Of a stretch of DNA of 6,188 nucleotides, positions 1-4,820 are shown piece by piece. Position 1 is the stretch's first letter. Each line of letters begins with the position of its first letter. The notes below the pieces were generated by a model. It had not been told where the DNA came from. It was given only the letters and a program-made list of their open reading frames with translations, and did not search any database. The translations under genes and the position numbers were made by a program. The stretch spans positions 1-6,188 of the forward strand of contig JBEKVE010000186.1 in the NCBI GenBank assembly GCA_049514335.1. The letters run 5' to 3'. This stretch comes from JBEKVE01 sp049514335 (lineage in GTDB: Bacteria > Actinomycetota > Acidimicrobiia > Acidimicrobiales > UBA8190).

Positions 1-2
1 TG

Positions 3-1307
3 CGCATCGAGTCGGGGCTCATTCGGCGCGACTCGCGCCAGCTGCCGGTGGCGCGCATCCAGGCGGTGGACGTCTTCCGGCCCTTCCTGGCGCGCATCCT
101 GGGCCTGGCCGAGCTGCGCATCCGCCTGGCCGGCTCGCACGCCGCCGGTGGGCGCCTCGCCTACCTCTCTGAGCCTGTCGCCCTCGACCTCCGGGCACGA
201 CTCCTCGCCGGGCACCACGGCCTCGACATGGCCACGCCCGAGCCCGAGGAGCACCCGGTGGCGACCGTGCCCACGGGCCGGCTGGCCGGGTCGGTGGCGC
301 TGTCGTCGGCGACCCTCCTGACCGTCGTCCTGATCGCCGCCGAGGTGGTGGTCTCGGCGGTGTCCAGAGCCGCCGCCGTGGCCATCGGGGGCACGTTGCT
401 CGTCTACCTGGTGGGGCTGGTGCGCGCCGTGTGGACGCGGGTGTCGGAGCAGTACGGCTTCACCGTGGCGTACGCCCCGGACGGCATCCGCATCCGCCGC
501 GGGCTGCTCGGCACGGTGTCGGAGACGATCCCCGTGCGGCGGGTGCAGGCCGTGCGCAAGTTGCAGCCCCTGCTGTGGCGGCCGTTCGGGTGGTGCCGCC
601 TCGAGGTGGAGATCGCCGGCGGCTCGGCCGGGGCGGGCCAGGGATCGCGGGCCGGCACGGTCACGAAGGCGCTCCTGCCGGTGGGGACCGAGGACGCCGC
701 CCGGTTCCTCGTGCAGAGCGTGGTAGGCCCGGGCGGCCCGGCGCTCTCCGCACCACCGCGCCGGGCCATGGCCAAGGCGCCGTTCAGCTACCACTTCCTC
801 TCCGCCGGGGTGGACGACGCCCTGGCCGTCGCCGTGACGGGGAGGGTCCAGAAGGTGACCAGCTGGGTTCCGCTGCACAAGGTCCAGAGCGTCCGACTGG
901 TCCAGGGGCCGGCCCAGCGCCTGGCGGGCCTGTCCTCGGTGCACGTGGACGCGGCGGGTCGGCGGGTGCACGCCGTGTTCCGCGACCGCGACGCGGCCGA
1001 GGCCGAGGCGCTGTTCGACGACATCGCCGCCCGCAGCCGCGTGGCGCGCGAGCGGACCACCACCGTGCCGCTACCGCCGGCGGCGGTGACGGCACCGGTC
1101 CCGGCGCCGGGCGTGGTGCCCGCGCCCGGGCCCGGGCCCGTGGTTCTGGCGCCGCCCCCGTCCCCTGCCGTCGTGACGCCGCCACCGGTACCGGCCGGCT
1201 GGTACCGCGATCCCGGTGGCCGCCACGAGCTGCGCTTCTGGGACGGCAGCGGATGGAGCGACCACGTCTCCGACGCCGGGCGCACCGCCGTCGATCCTCT
1301 CCCCTGA
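3..1307 (+). CDS. Bacterial PH-domain (bPH2/YdbT-like) membrane protein with C-terminal DUF2510, 5' end missing
   Basis: The frame is open from the window edge. The codons before the internal GTG at 48 (RIESGLIRRDSRQLPVARIQ) already read as a bPH2 core, so the true start lies outside the window. In order: the end of a first PH repeat (IQAVDVFRPFLARILGL, to about nt 170); two hydrophobic membrane segments (about nt 288-356 and 372-431); a second PH repeat (about nt 459-722, with RGLLG and IPVRRVQAVRK); a degenerate third repeat (about nt 831-1046, with VPLHKVQSVRLVQGPAQRLAGL); a Pro/Ala/Val-rich linker (about nt 1068-1194); and a DUF2510 module (GWYRDPGG, LRFWDGSGWSDHV, about nt 1197-1280). 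The repeated pattern of basic residue, short spacer and (R)LxGL is typical of YdbS/YdbT-type proteins. Their biochemical role is poorly known, and membrane or envelope association is inferred. DUF2510 is common at the ends of actinobacterial membrane proteins. Family call secure, function unknown. Confidence 0.85.
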   Translation, partial: RIESGLIRRDSRQLPVARIQAVDVFRPFLARILGLAELRIRLAGSHAAGGRLAYLSEPVALDLRARLLAGHHGLDMATPEPEEHPVATVPTGRLAGSVALSSATLLTVVLIAAEVVVSAVSRAAAVAIGGTLLVYLVGLVRAVWTRVSEQYGFTVAYAPDGIRIRRGLLGTVSETIPVRRVQAVRKLQPLLWRPFGWCRLEVEIAGGSAGAGQGSRAGTVTKALLPVGTEDAARFLVQSVVGPGGPALSAPPRRAMAKAPFSYHFLSAGVDDALAVAVTGRVQKVTSWVPLHKVQSVRLVQGPAQRLAGLSSVHVDAAGRRVHAVFRDRDAAEAEALFDDIAARSRVARERTTTVPLPPAAVTAPVPAPGVVPAPGPGPVVLAPPPSPAVVTPPPVPAGWYRDPGGRHELRFWDGSGWSDHVSDAGRTAVDPLP

Positions 1308-1332
1308 TCACCCTGGCCTGATCGCCCTGGCC
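1305..1332. repeat. Tandem 14-bp direct repeat, two copies
   Basis: Two adjacent copies, TGATCACCCTGGCC (1305-1318) and TGATCGCCCTGGCC (1319-1332), differ at one base. The first begins on the TGA stop of the PH-domain gene. A further TGACC follows at 1333. This is probably a replication-slippage duplication just behind the stop codon; no function is evident. Confidence 0.7.
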
Positions 1333-1353
1333 TGACCATGCCGGCGATCTTCG

Positions 1354-1365
1354 CCCTGACCAGGG
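1354..1365. repeat. Short inverted repeat, weak terminator candidate
   Basis: CCCTGACCAGGG has complementary ends (CCCT/AGGG around GACC). A longer pairing of CCCTGG at 1325-1330 with CCAGGG at 1360-1365 is also possible. It lies between the PH-domain gene and the iron-permease promoter, where a terminator would be expected. There is no T-tract after it (GGGTTGACG follows), so intrinsic termination is doubtful. Confidence 0.25.
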
Positions 1366-1367
1366 GG

Positions 1368-1397
1368 TTGACGGTCAATATAAGGTAAGCCTAACCT
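1368..1397 (+). promoter_or_regulatory. Promoter of the iron permease gene (-35 TTGACG, -10 TAACCT)
   Basis: TTGACG at 1368-1373 matches five of six bases of the sigma-70-type -35 consensus. Eighteen bases later TAACCT (1392-1397) fits the actinobacterial TANNNT -10 pattern. Transcription would then begin near 1404-1406, at the GTG of the permease, which has no Shine-Dalgarno sequence before it; this suggests a leaderless mRNA. The -35 is part of an 11-bp palindrome, TTGACGGTCAA (1368-1378). The -10 lies inside the iron box, so a bound DtxR/IdeR protein would block RNA polymerase. Confidence 0.6.
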
Positions 1398-1399
1398 TA
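1381..1399. promoter_or_regulatory. DtxR/IdeR-type iron box
   Basis: TAAGGTAAGCCTAACCTTA is a near-perfect 19-bp palindrome. It matches 18 of 19 positions of the well-known DtxR/IdeR consensus TWAGGTTAGSCTAACCTWA, with the one departure at position 7 (A for T). It overlaps the predicted -10 and ends 6 bases before the iron-permease start. By family knowledge, Fe(II)-loaded DtxR or IdeR binds such sites as a double dimer and represses iron uptake genes. Repression of this permease when iron is sufficient is therefore inferred. The regulator gene is not in the window. Confidence 0.9.
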
Positions 1400-1405
1400 G
1401 TTGCG

Positions 1406-2248
1406 GTGGTAGCGACCTTCGTGATCTTTCTCCGCGAGGGGATCGAGGCGAGCATGATCGTGGCGATCCTGCTCGCCTACCTGGACCGCATCGGCGAGCG
1501 CCGCCATTTCGTGGACGTCCTGGCGGGCGTGGGTGCCGCACTCGTGCTGGCGGGCGGAGCGGGGGTGGCCGCCTACCTGACCATCCACAGCTACGACGGC
1601 ACCGACGTGCAGACCATCTTCGAGACGGCGACGTACCTGCTCGCCGCGGTGGTGCTCACCTACATGACCTTCTGGATGCGCAACCACGCCCGGTCGTTCT
1701 CCCACGAGCTGCAGGAACGCACCCAGGCGGCCATCGGCCGGGGCGAGCGACGTGGCTTGTTCCTCATCGCCTTCCAGGCGGTGGGGCGCGAGGGGCTCGA
1801 GACCGTCGTGTTCACGCTGGCCATCGTGTTCTCGACCTCGGCCAAGGGTGCACTGGCCGGGGCCGTGGCCGGGCTCGCCGTCGCCTTGTGCGTCGCCTTC
1901 GCCGTCTACCGCCTGGGCAAGCGGCTGAACGTGGCCCTGTTCTTCAAGGTGGTGGGCGCGCTCCTCATGGTCTTCGCCGCCGGCCTGCTCGTCGATGCGG
2001 TCGACGACATGCAATCGCTCGGGTGGCTGCCGGTGCTCACGCATCCCCTGTGGAACACCAACCGCGTGCTGAACGAGGGCAGCACCCTCGGCGACATCGT
2101 CCATACCTTCTTCGGCTACGTGGGACGGCCCACGGGACTCGAGCTGCTCGTGTGGGTGGCGTACGTGGTGGTGGCGGTGACCGCCTTCCTGGGGCTGTGG
2201 CACCGGGGCCGGCCCGCCGTGGACACGGGCGCCGGGGGCGCGGCCTGA
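1406..2248 (+). CDS. efeU: FTR1/EfeU-family iron permease
   Basis: A 280-residue integral membrane protein of the oxidase-dependent iron transporter family, expected to move iron across the cytoplasmic membrane. Both diagnostic REGxE motifs are present: REGIE at residues 10-14 in the first membrane segment and REGLE at 128-132 in the fourth. The conserved FE of the third segment (E73) and the following FWMRNHAR are also there. About seven hydrophobic segments can be seen (roughly 1-28, 38-60, 70-91, 116-142, 149-168, 175-198, 247-265), as expected. GTG at 1406 is the first usable start in frame: it places REGIE where the family has it, and the frame upstream runs through the iron box to a stop at 1319. 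No ribosome binding site is seen, and the promoter position implies a leaderless transcript. The usual partners EfeO and EfeB do not follow; a small lipoprotein does. Family very sure; the efeU name is by family, and orthology to the EfeUOB permease is less certain. Confidence 0.93.
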   Translation: MVATFVIFLREGIEASMIVAILLAYLDRIGERRHFVDVLAGVGAALVLAGGAGVAAYLTIHSYDGTDVQTIFETATYLLAAVVLTYMTFWMRNHARSFSHELQERTQAAIGRGERRGLFLIAFQAVGREGLETVVFTLAIVFSTSAKGALAGAVAGLAVALCVAFAVYRLGKRLNVALFFKVVGALLMVFAAGLLVDAVDDMQSLGWLPVLTHPLWNTNRVLNEGSTLGDIVHTFFGYVGRPTGLELLVWVAYVVVAVTAFLGLWHRGRPAVDTGAGGAA

Positions 2249-2276
2249 CCGGGTCCCACCCGTCGGGGATGCGGAC

Positions 2277-2297
2277 AACCGGTCGAGCCCCCCGGTT
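2277..2297. repeat. Inverted repeat AACCGG-N9-CCGGTT before the lipoprotein gene
   Basis: Two perfect 6-bp arms, 2277-2282 and 2292-2297, flank a 9-base C-rich loop. The right arm runs into the first base of the TACCCT -10 candidate at 2297-2302. It could be an operator for the lipoprotein gene or a terminator hairpin for the iron-permease transcript. There is no T-run behind it, so the operator reading is slightly preferred. Such arms can also arise by chance in GC-rich DNA. Confidence 0.35.
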
Positions 2298-2302
2298 ACC
2301 CT
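2297..2302 (+). promoter_or_regulatory. -10 element (TACCCT) of the lipoprotein gene, probable leaderless start
   Basis: TACCCT fits the TANNNT -10 pattern and sits 5 bases before GTG 2308, the spacing expected when transcription begins at the start codon. No good -35 is visible (the region near 2274-2279 reads GACAAC), and no Shine-Dalgarno sequence precedes GTG 2308. The site helps choose GTG 2308 over the in-frame ATG at 2269. Confidence 0.45.
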
Positions 2303-2307
2303 TGCCC

Positions 2308-2844
2308 GTGGCCCGCGTTCGGCTGGCGTTGCTGGGAGTGGTGGTGGTGGCGGCCGCCTGCGCCAGCTCGCCGTCGTCGGCCCGACACGCCCAGGAGACC
2401 CGGGCCCCGCTGCCGGCGGGACGGTCCCCGTCGAAGATCTCCAAGATGGTGTGCGCCGTCGACGCCCAACGCGAGATCGCCGACGCCCTGGGTTTGAAGG
2501 CGGTGGTGCAGACGCCCACCTGGGTCCAGCACCGCTACTCGTGCCGCTACACCTACCCCAACGGCTCCTTCACCCTGTCGGTGCAGGAGCTGTCGAGCTG
2601 GTCCCAGACCGTCGGCTACTTCCGCTCCCTGCACTCCAGCCTGGGCGACACCGGGTCCGTCGCCAATCTCGGCCAGGGCGCCTTCTCCACCACCGACGGT
2701 TCGGTGGTGGTGCGCAAGGACTGGAAGGTGCTGTTCGTCGACATCACCGGCCTGCCGTCGCAGTTCGGGGTTCCGCCCACCAGCGCGTCGGACGTGGCCG
2801 TCACCGTCGCCGACGTGATCCTCGGCTGTTGGGACGGGGACTGA
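2308..2844 (+). CDS. Small secreted lipoprotein of unknown function
   Basis: With GTG 2308 the product has 178 residues. It begins with two arginines (R3, R5), a hydrophobic stretch (residues 6-17) and a lipobox ending VVAAAC, with Cys18 as the likely lipidated residue after signal peptidase II cleavage. The -3 position is Ala rather than the commoner Leu, a slight deviation. A Ser/Pro/Ala-rich tether follows (19-42), then a compact domain with three more cysteines (C49, C79, C174). Two of these could form a disulfide outside the membrane. An upstream in-frame ATG at 2269 would add 13 residues, but the TACCCT element favours 2308. I do not recognise the domain. Its small size and Cys pattern recall actinobacterial lipoproteins of the DUF3558 type, but this is only an impression. 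It lacks an HxxE metal motif and is too short to be EfeO. It starts 59 bases after the iron permease on the same strand, so a role in iron uptake is possible but unproven. Confidence 0.75.
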   Translation: MARVRLALLGVVVVAAACASSPSSARHAQETRAPLPAGRSPSKISKMVCAVDAQREIADALGLKAVVQTPTWVQHRYSCRYTYPNGSFTLSVQELSSWSQTVGYFRSLHSSLGDTGSVANLGQGAFSTTDGSVVVRKDWKVLFVDITGLPSQFGVPPTSASDVAVTVADVILGCWDGD

Positions 2845-2866
2845 CGCCCTTGTGGCGACGAGCGGC

Positions 2867-3301
2867 TCAGCCCGTCGTGTCGACGATGAGCACCGAGCAC
2901 GATGCCTTGTGGGCCACGTCGTTGGGCACGCTGCCGAGCACGCGCCGGGCGCCCTTCATCCCCTTGTTGCCCACCACGATCAGATCCGCCCCCTCCTGGG
3001 CGGCGATGGTGGTGAGGGAGTCGGCGGGCTCGCCGGCGGCGGCGTGGACGATGGGCTCGAGCGACGCGCTGCGGGCCATGGAGGCCAGGTGCTCGAGGAG
3101 CCGGTCGGCGGGGTGTTGCGCCAAGGAATAGCGCAGCTCCTCGGGGAGCCCCTGCTCGCGCGGGGGACGGGCCCGCTCCGGCTTGTAGGCGGTGACGATG
3201 TGCAGCTGCGCACCGCAGAACCGGGCCAGGTCCATGGCCGCGGTGACGGCCTGGGCGGCGGTGGGGGAGTCGTCCGCTCCCACCACGATGGTCTTGAACA
3301 T
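2867..3301 (-). CDS. Universal stress protein (UspA family), single domain
   Basis: A 144-residue soluble protein with the full Usp fold. It has an N-terminal beta strand and nucleotide-binding acidic loop (FKTIVVGADDS, residues 2-12), a middle strand (LHIVTAYKP), and the C-terminal ATP-binding loop GNKGMKGARRVLGSVPN (111-127), ending with SCSVLIVDT. The loop is G-2x-G-8x-GS, one residue shorter than the classical G-2x-G-9x-G(S/T). It keeps the glycines and the GSV(P/A) end, so nucleotide binding is still expected. Such proteins help cells survive starvation, hypoxia or other stress; the specific role is not known. ATG at 3301 is supported by GGAGGG 6 bases upstream. The gene is convergent with the lipoprotein gene (22 bases between stops) and divergent from the siderophore-interacting protein gene. 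Confidence 0.93.
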   Translation of the reverse strand: MFKTIVVGADDSPTAAQAVTAAMDLARFCGAQLHIVTAYKPERARPPREQGLPEELRYSLAQHPADRLLEHLASMARSASLEPIVHAAAGEPADSLTTIAAQEGADLIVVGNKGMKGARRVLGSVPNDVAHKASCSVLIVDTTG

Positions 3302-3307
3302 CGTCTT

Positions 3308-3313
3308 CCCTCC
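3308..3313 (-). promoter_or_regulatory. Ribosome binding site of the universal stress protein gene
   Basis: On the minus strand GGAGGG ends 6 bases before the ATG at 3301-3299. It is a strong Shine-Dalgarno match that fixes the start, although the open frame continues far upstream. Confidence 0.8.
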
Positions 3314-3346
3314 GGTTCCGCAGGCTGCGGCGACGTGCGCCGGGCG

Positions 3347-3364
3347 CGACGACCGCTGTCGTCG
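3347..3364. repeat. Inverted repeat CGACGAC-N4-GTCGTCG in the divergent intergenic region
   Basis: Perfect 7-bp arms (3347-3353 and 3358-3364) around CGCT lie in the 138-base region between the divergent stress-protein and siderophore-reductase genes. A TGTACCGT sequence on the minus strand nearby could be a -10 for the stress-protein gene, without a clear -35. The repeat could be an operator, or a hairpin in the 5' leader of the stress-protein mRNA. No iron box is visible in this region, so iron control of the reductase cannot be claimed from here. Confidence 0.4.
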
Positions 3365-3439
3365 ACGCGACGGTACACCGCACGGTCGACCCGAACACCT
3401 GCCGCGCCCCGACCCGGCGCGTCTGGGACGCTGGGCGTC

Positions 3440-4249
3440 GTGGACGCGCCGGAGCCGAGCCCGCCCGCCGCCCGGGCGCGCCGGGCGCCGCCGCCGTTCC
3501 TCCCCCTCGAGGTGCGGCGCACCGAGCCACGCGGCCCCCACCTGGTGCGCGTGACGCTGGGCGGGCCCGGGCTGGCCGACTTTCCCCCGCCCGGCCCCGC
3601 CGCCAGCGTCCGCGTGCTGCTGCCCCCACCCCGAGCCGGCCGGCTCGTGCTGCCGGCATGGACCGGCAACGAGTTCCTCCTGCCCGACGGCCGCCGCCCC
3701 ATCATCCGCACCTTGACGCCCCGCCACGTCGACCACCGGTCGCTCGAGCTCGACGTGGAGGTCGTGGTGCACGGCGAGGGCGCGGCGTCGTCGTGGGCCC
3801 GAGACGCCAGCACCGGCGACCCGGTGGCGGTGTCGGGGCCCGGGCGCGGCTACGGAATCGACGCCGCGGCGCCCGCCTTCCTCCTGGGCGGAGACGAGAC
3901 CGCCCTGGCGGCTCTGGCCCAGCTGCTCGAAGCCCTTCCCCCGGCCACGCCGGTGGCCGTGCACATCGAGGTGGCCACCCCCGACGGGCGCGTGCTGCTC
4001 CCCGAGCACCCCGGCGCCCGCCTGCAGTGGTGGGTGCGGTCGCGCCACGAACCCCCGGGGGCGGCGCTCGTGGCCGCCGTGCGTGGGGCCCCGCTTCACC
4101 CCGGCACCCGGGTGTGGGTGGCGGGCGAGGCCTCGGCCGTGCAGCAGCTGCGGCGCTACCTCTTCGAGGAACGGGGGCTGCCCCGGGCCCACGCCGCGGT
4201 GCGCGGGTACTGGAAGCACGGCCGCCAGGGCGGTTCCGACGACGCGTGA
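3440..4249 (+). CDS. Siderophore-interacting protein (FAD-dependent ferric-siderophore reductase)
   Basis: A 269-residue cytoplasmic flavoprotein of the SIP/ViuB family. It is expected to pass electrons from NAD(P)H through FAD to Fe(III)-siderophore, releasing Fe(II). An N-terminal beta-barrel FAD domain (about 20-130) contains LVRVTLGG and the flavin motif region RTLTPR (90-95). The usual aromatic of RxY(S/T) is Leu here. HGEGAASSWA (111-120) is the conserved segment before the nucleotide domain. The NAD(P)H domain (about 146-269) has LLGGDETALAAL (148-159), WVAGEASAVQQLRRYL (226-241) and the C-terminal signature GYWKHGR (256-262). The start is chosen as GTG 3440: it leaves a short Pro-rich leader and has a loose -10 (GACGCT, 3427-3432) before it but no Shine-Dalgarno sequence, so the exact start is uncertain. 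No siderophore synthesis or import genes are in the window, and scavenging of foreign siderophores is possible. Confidence 0.9.
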   Translation: MDAPEPSPPAARARRAPPPFLPLEVRRTEPRGPHLVRVTLGGPGLADFPPPGPAASVRVLLPPPRAGRLVLPAWTGNEFLLPDGRRPIIRTLTPRHVDHRSLELDVEVVVHGEGAASSWARDASTGDPVAVSGPGRGYGIDAAAPAFLLGGDETALAALAQLLEALPPATPVAVHIEVATPDGRVLLPEHPGARLQWWVRSRHEPPGAALVAAVRGAPLHPGTRVWVAGEASAVQQLRRYLFEERGLPRAHAAVRGYWKHGRQGGSDDA

Positions 4250-4250
4250 G

Positions 4251-4266
4251 CTGCCGTCAGCGGCAG
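4251..4266. terminator. Hairpin between the convergent reductase and nur genes, candidate bidirectional terminator
   Basis: CTGCCG (4251-4256) and CGGCAG (4261-4266) form a perfect 6-bp GC-rich stem around TCAG, which contains the nur stop codon. The stem begins just after the reductase stop. Its position between genes ending 7 bases apart suits a shared terminator. No T-tract follows on either strand, so it may only stall polymerase or protect 3' ends. Confidence 0.45.
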
Positions 4267-4715
4267 TCCCGGCACCGCCCGAGCACGGCGAAGTGGTGGG
4301 GGTCGATGGCGAAGCCGAAGCGGTCCTTGGCGGCGCGCGACAGGCCGCGGAACATGTCGTCGGGCGCTTCGACCATGGCGCCGCACACCTCGCACACGAA
4401 GTGCCCGTGGGCGCCGGCGGCGAGATGGTACGTGGCCGGTCCGTGGCCGAGGTGGGCGTGGACGACCACCCCCAGGCGCTCGAGCTCGTCGAGGTTGCGG
4501 TAGATCGTCGAGAGGTGGACGTCGGGGGCGGCGGCCTGGACCTCTTCGGCCAGCTCCTCCGCCGTGCGGTGCTCCTGGGCATCGAACAGCGCCGCCAGCA
4601 GGAGCCGGCGCGAGCTCGTCACCCGGCCGCCCCGCTCGCGCACGAGCGAGAGGGCGTCCTCCACGCACTCCACGGCGCCCGGCTCGGCGCCGGCGGGCAC
4701 GGTGCTCCCCCTCAC
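4257..4715 (-). CDS. nur: Fur-family metalloregulator, Nur-like (nickel uptake regulator)
   Basis: A 152-residue protein with the Fur architecture: a winged helix (about 20-100, recognition helix in HLSTIYRNLDELERLG at 67-82) and a C-terminal dimerisation domain. Two CxxC pairs, C108/C111 and C148/C151, form the structural zinc site. The stretch HAHLGHGPATYHLA (86-99) and the end FGFAIDPHHFAVLGRC closely match Streptomyces Nur as I remember it. H86, H88 and H141 align with the nickel-site ligands H70, H72 and H126 of S. coelicolor Nur, and H49 with H33. One M-site His (H86 in Nur) seems replaced in GAHGH (101-105). In the family, Ni-bound Nur represses nickel uptake genes. The divergent NiCoT permease with an inverted repeat over its promoter fits this. 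The start is GTG 4715, with a TAGGAT -10 six bases upstream and no Shine-Dalgarno sequence. Fur family is certain; Nur is a strong inference, with Fe- or Zn-sensing as the alternative. Confidence 0.88.
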   Translation of the reverse strand: MRGSTVPAGAEPGAVECVEDALSLVRERGGRVTSSRRLLLAALFDAQEHRTAEELAEEVQAAAPDVHLSTIYRNLDELERLGVVVHAHLGHGPATYHLAAGAHGHFVCEVCGAMVEAPDDMFRGLSRAAKDRFGFAIDPHHFAVLGRCRDCR

Positions 4716-4721
4716 AGCCCC

Positions 4722-4751
4722 ATCCTACGAACCCCCACTACCGGCAAGCAA
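4722..4751 (-). promoter_or_regulatory. Promoter of nur (TTGCTT-N18-TAGGAT), probable leaderless start
   Basis: On the minus strand TTGCTT (4751-4746) and TAGGAT (4727-4722) are 18 bases apart. The -10 ends 6 bases before the GTG start, so the transcript would begin at or next to the start codon. The -10 is a good TANNNT match and the -35 is moderate. The Nur-box-like repeat begins 8 bases upstream of this -35, close enough for possible autoregulation. Confidence 0.5.
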
Positions 4752-4758
4752 GGTGCAG

Positions 4759-4775
4759 TTGCGACCTGTTCGCAT
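4759..4775. promoter_or_regulatory. Candidate Nur operator (TTGCGA-N5-TCGCAT)
   Basis: TTGCGACCTGTTCGCAT is an inverted repeat with perfect inner arms TGCGA/TCGCA around 5 bases. The Nur box described in Streptomyces is, from memory, tTGCaa-N5-ttGCAA; this site has the same half-site geometry and agrees at 9 of 12 arm positions. It covers the -35 of the nickel permease promoter and lies between nur and that permease. Repression by nickel-bound Nur is inferred. Confidence 0.6.
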
Positions 4776-4787
4776 CTTTCCTATGGT
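4759..4787 (+). promoter_or_regulatory. Promoter of the nickel permease gene (TTGCGA-N17-TATGGT)
   Basis: TTGCGA (4759-4764) and TATGGT (4782-4787) are 17 bases apart, the ideal sigma-70-type spacing. Transcription would begin near 4794, giving a leader of about 27 bases that carries the ribosome binding site. The -35 hexamer is the left half of the Nur-box-like inverted repeat. Confidence 0.6.
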
Positions 4788-4804
4788 GGAGGGCGACGGC
4801 CCCC

Positions 4805-4812
4805 GAGGAGGA
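4805..4812 (+). promoter_or_regulatory. Ribosome binding site of the nickel permease gene
   Basis: GAGGAGGA lies 8 bases before ATG 4821. This strong Shine-Dalgarno match fixes the start; the open frame continues far upstream through nur antisense. Confidence 0.85.
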
Positions 4813-4820
4813 TTGACGGC

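Noticed and set aside
1075..1200. GC-rich CCCGGG-type repeats inside the first gene as a regulatory or recombination site
   Set aside because: They encode the Pro/Ala/Gly linker in frame, which explains the low complexity.
431..1321. Plus-strand open frame of 296 residues overlapping the PH-domain gene
   Set aside because: Arg/Gly/Pro-rich out-of-frame translation without recognisable structure; the overlapping frame has PH and DUF2510 modules.
1397..2278. 293-residue minus-strand open frame opposite the iron permease
   Set aside because: Its translation is rich in His, Gln, Glu, Gly and Asp, with no domain, as expected of the antisense of a membrane protein gene. The plus-strand frame has both REGxE motifs.
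2269..2307. ATG 2269 as the start of the lipoprotein
   Set aside because: No Shine-Dalgarno sequence before it, it would lengthen the signal peptide to 31 residues, and the TACCCT element points to GTG 2308. It is not excluded.
2845..2857. Possible terminator between the convergent lipoprotein and stress-protein genes (CGCC-N5-GGCG)
   Set aside because: The stem is only 4 bp with no T-tract, too weak to call in GC-rich sequence.
2867..4582. Very long minus-strand open frame running antisense through the reductase gene into the stress-protein gene
   Set aside because: Only the last 144 residues are a real protein (universal stress protein with its own Shine-Dalgarno site). The upstream part is an antisense shadow of the reductase and regulator genes in GC-rich DNA.
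4748..4762. Second Nur-like site, GCAA-N7-TTGC, next to the operator candidate
   Set aside because: Half-sites face the wrong way and the spacing does not fit the TTGC-N-GCAA arrangement; four-base arms are easily due to chance.
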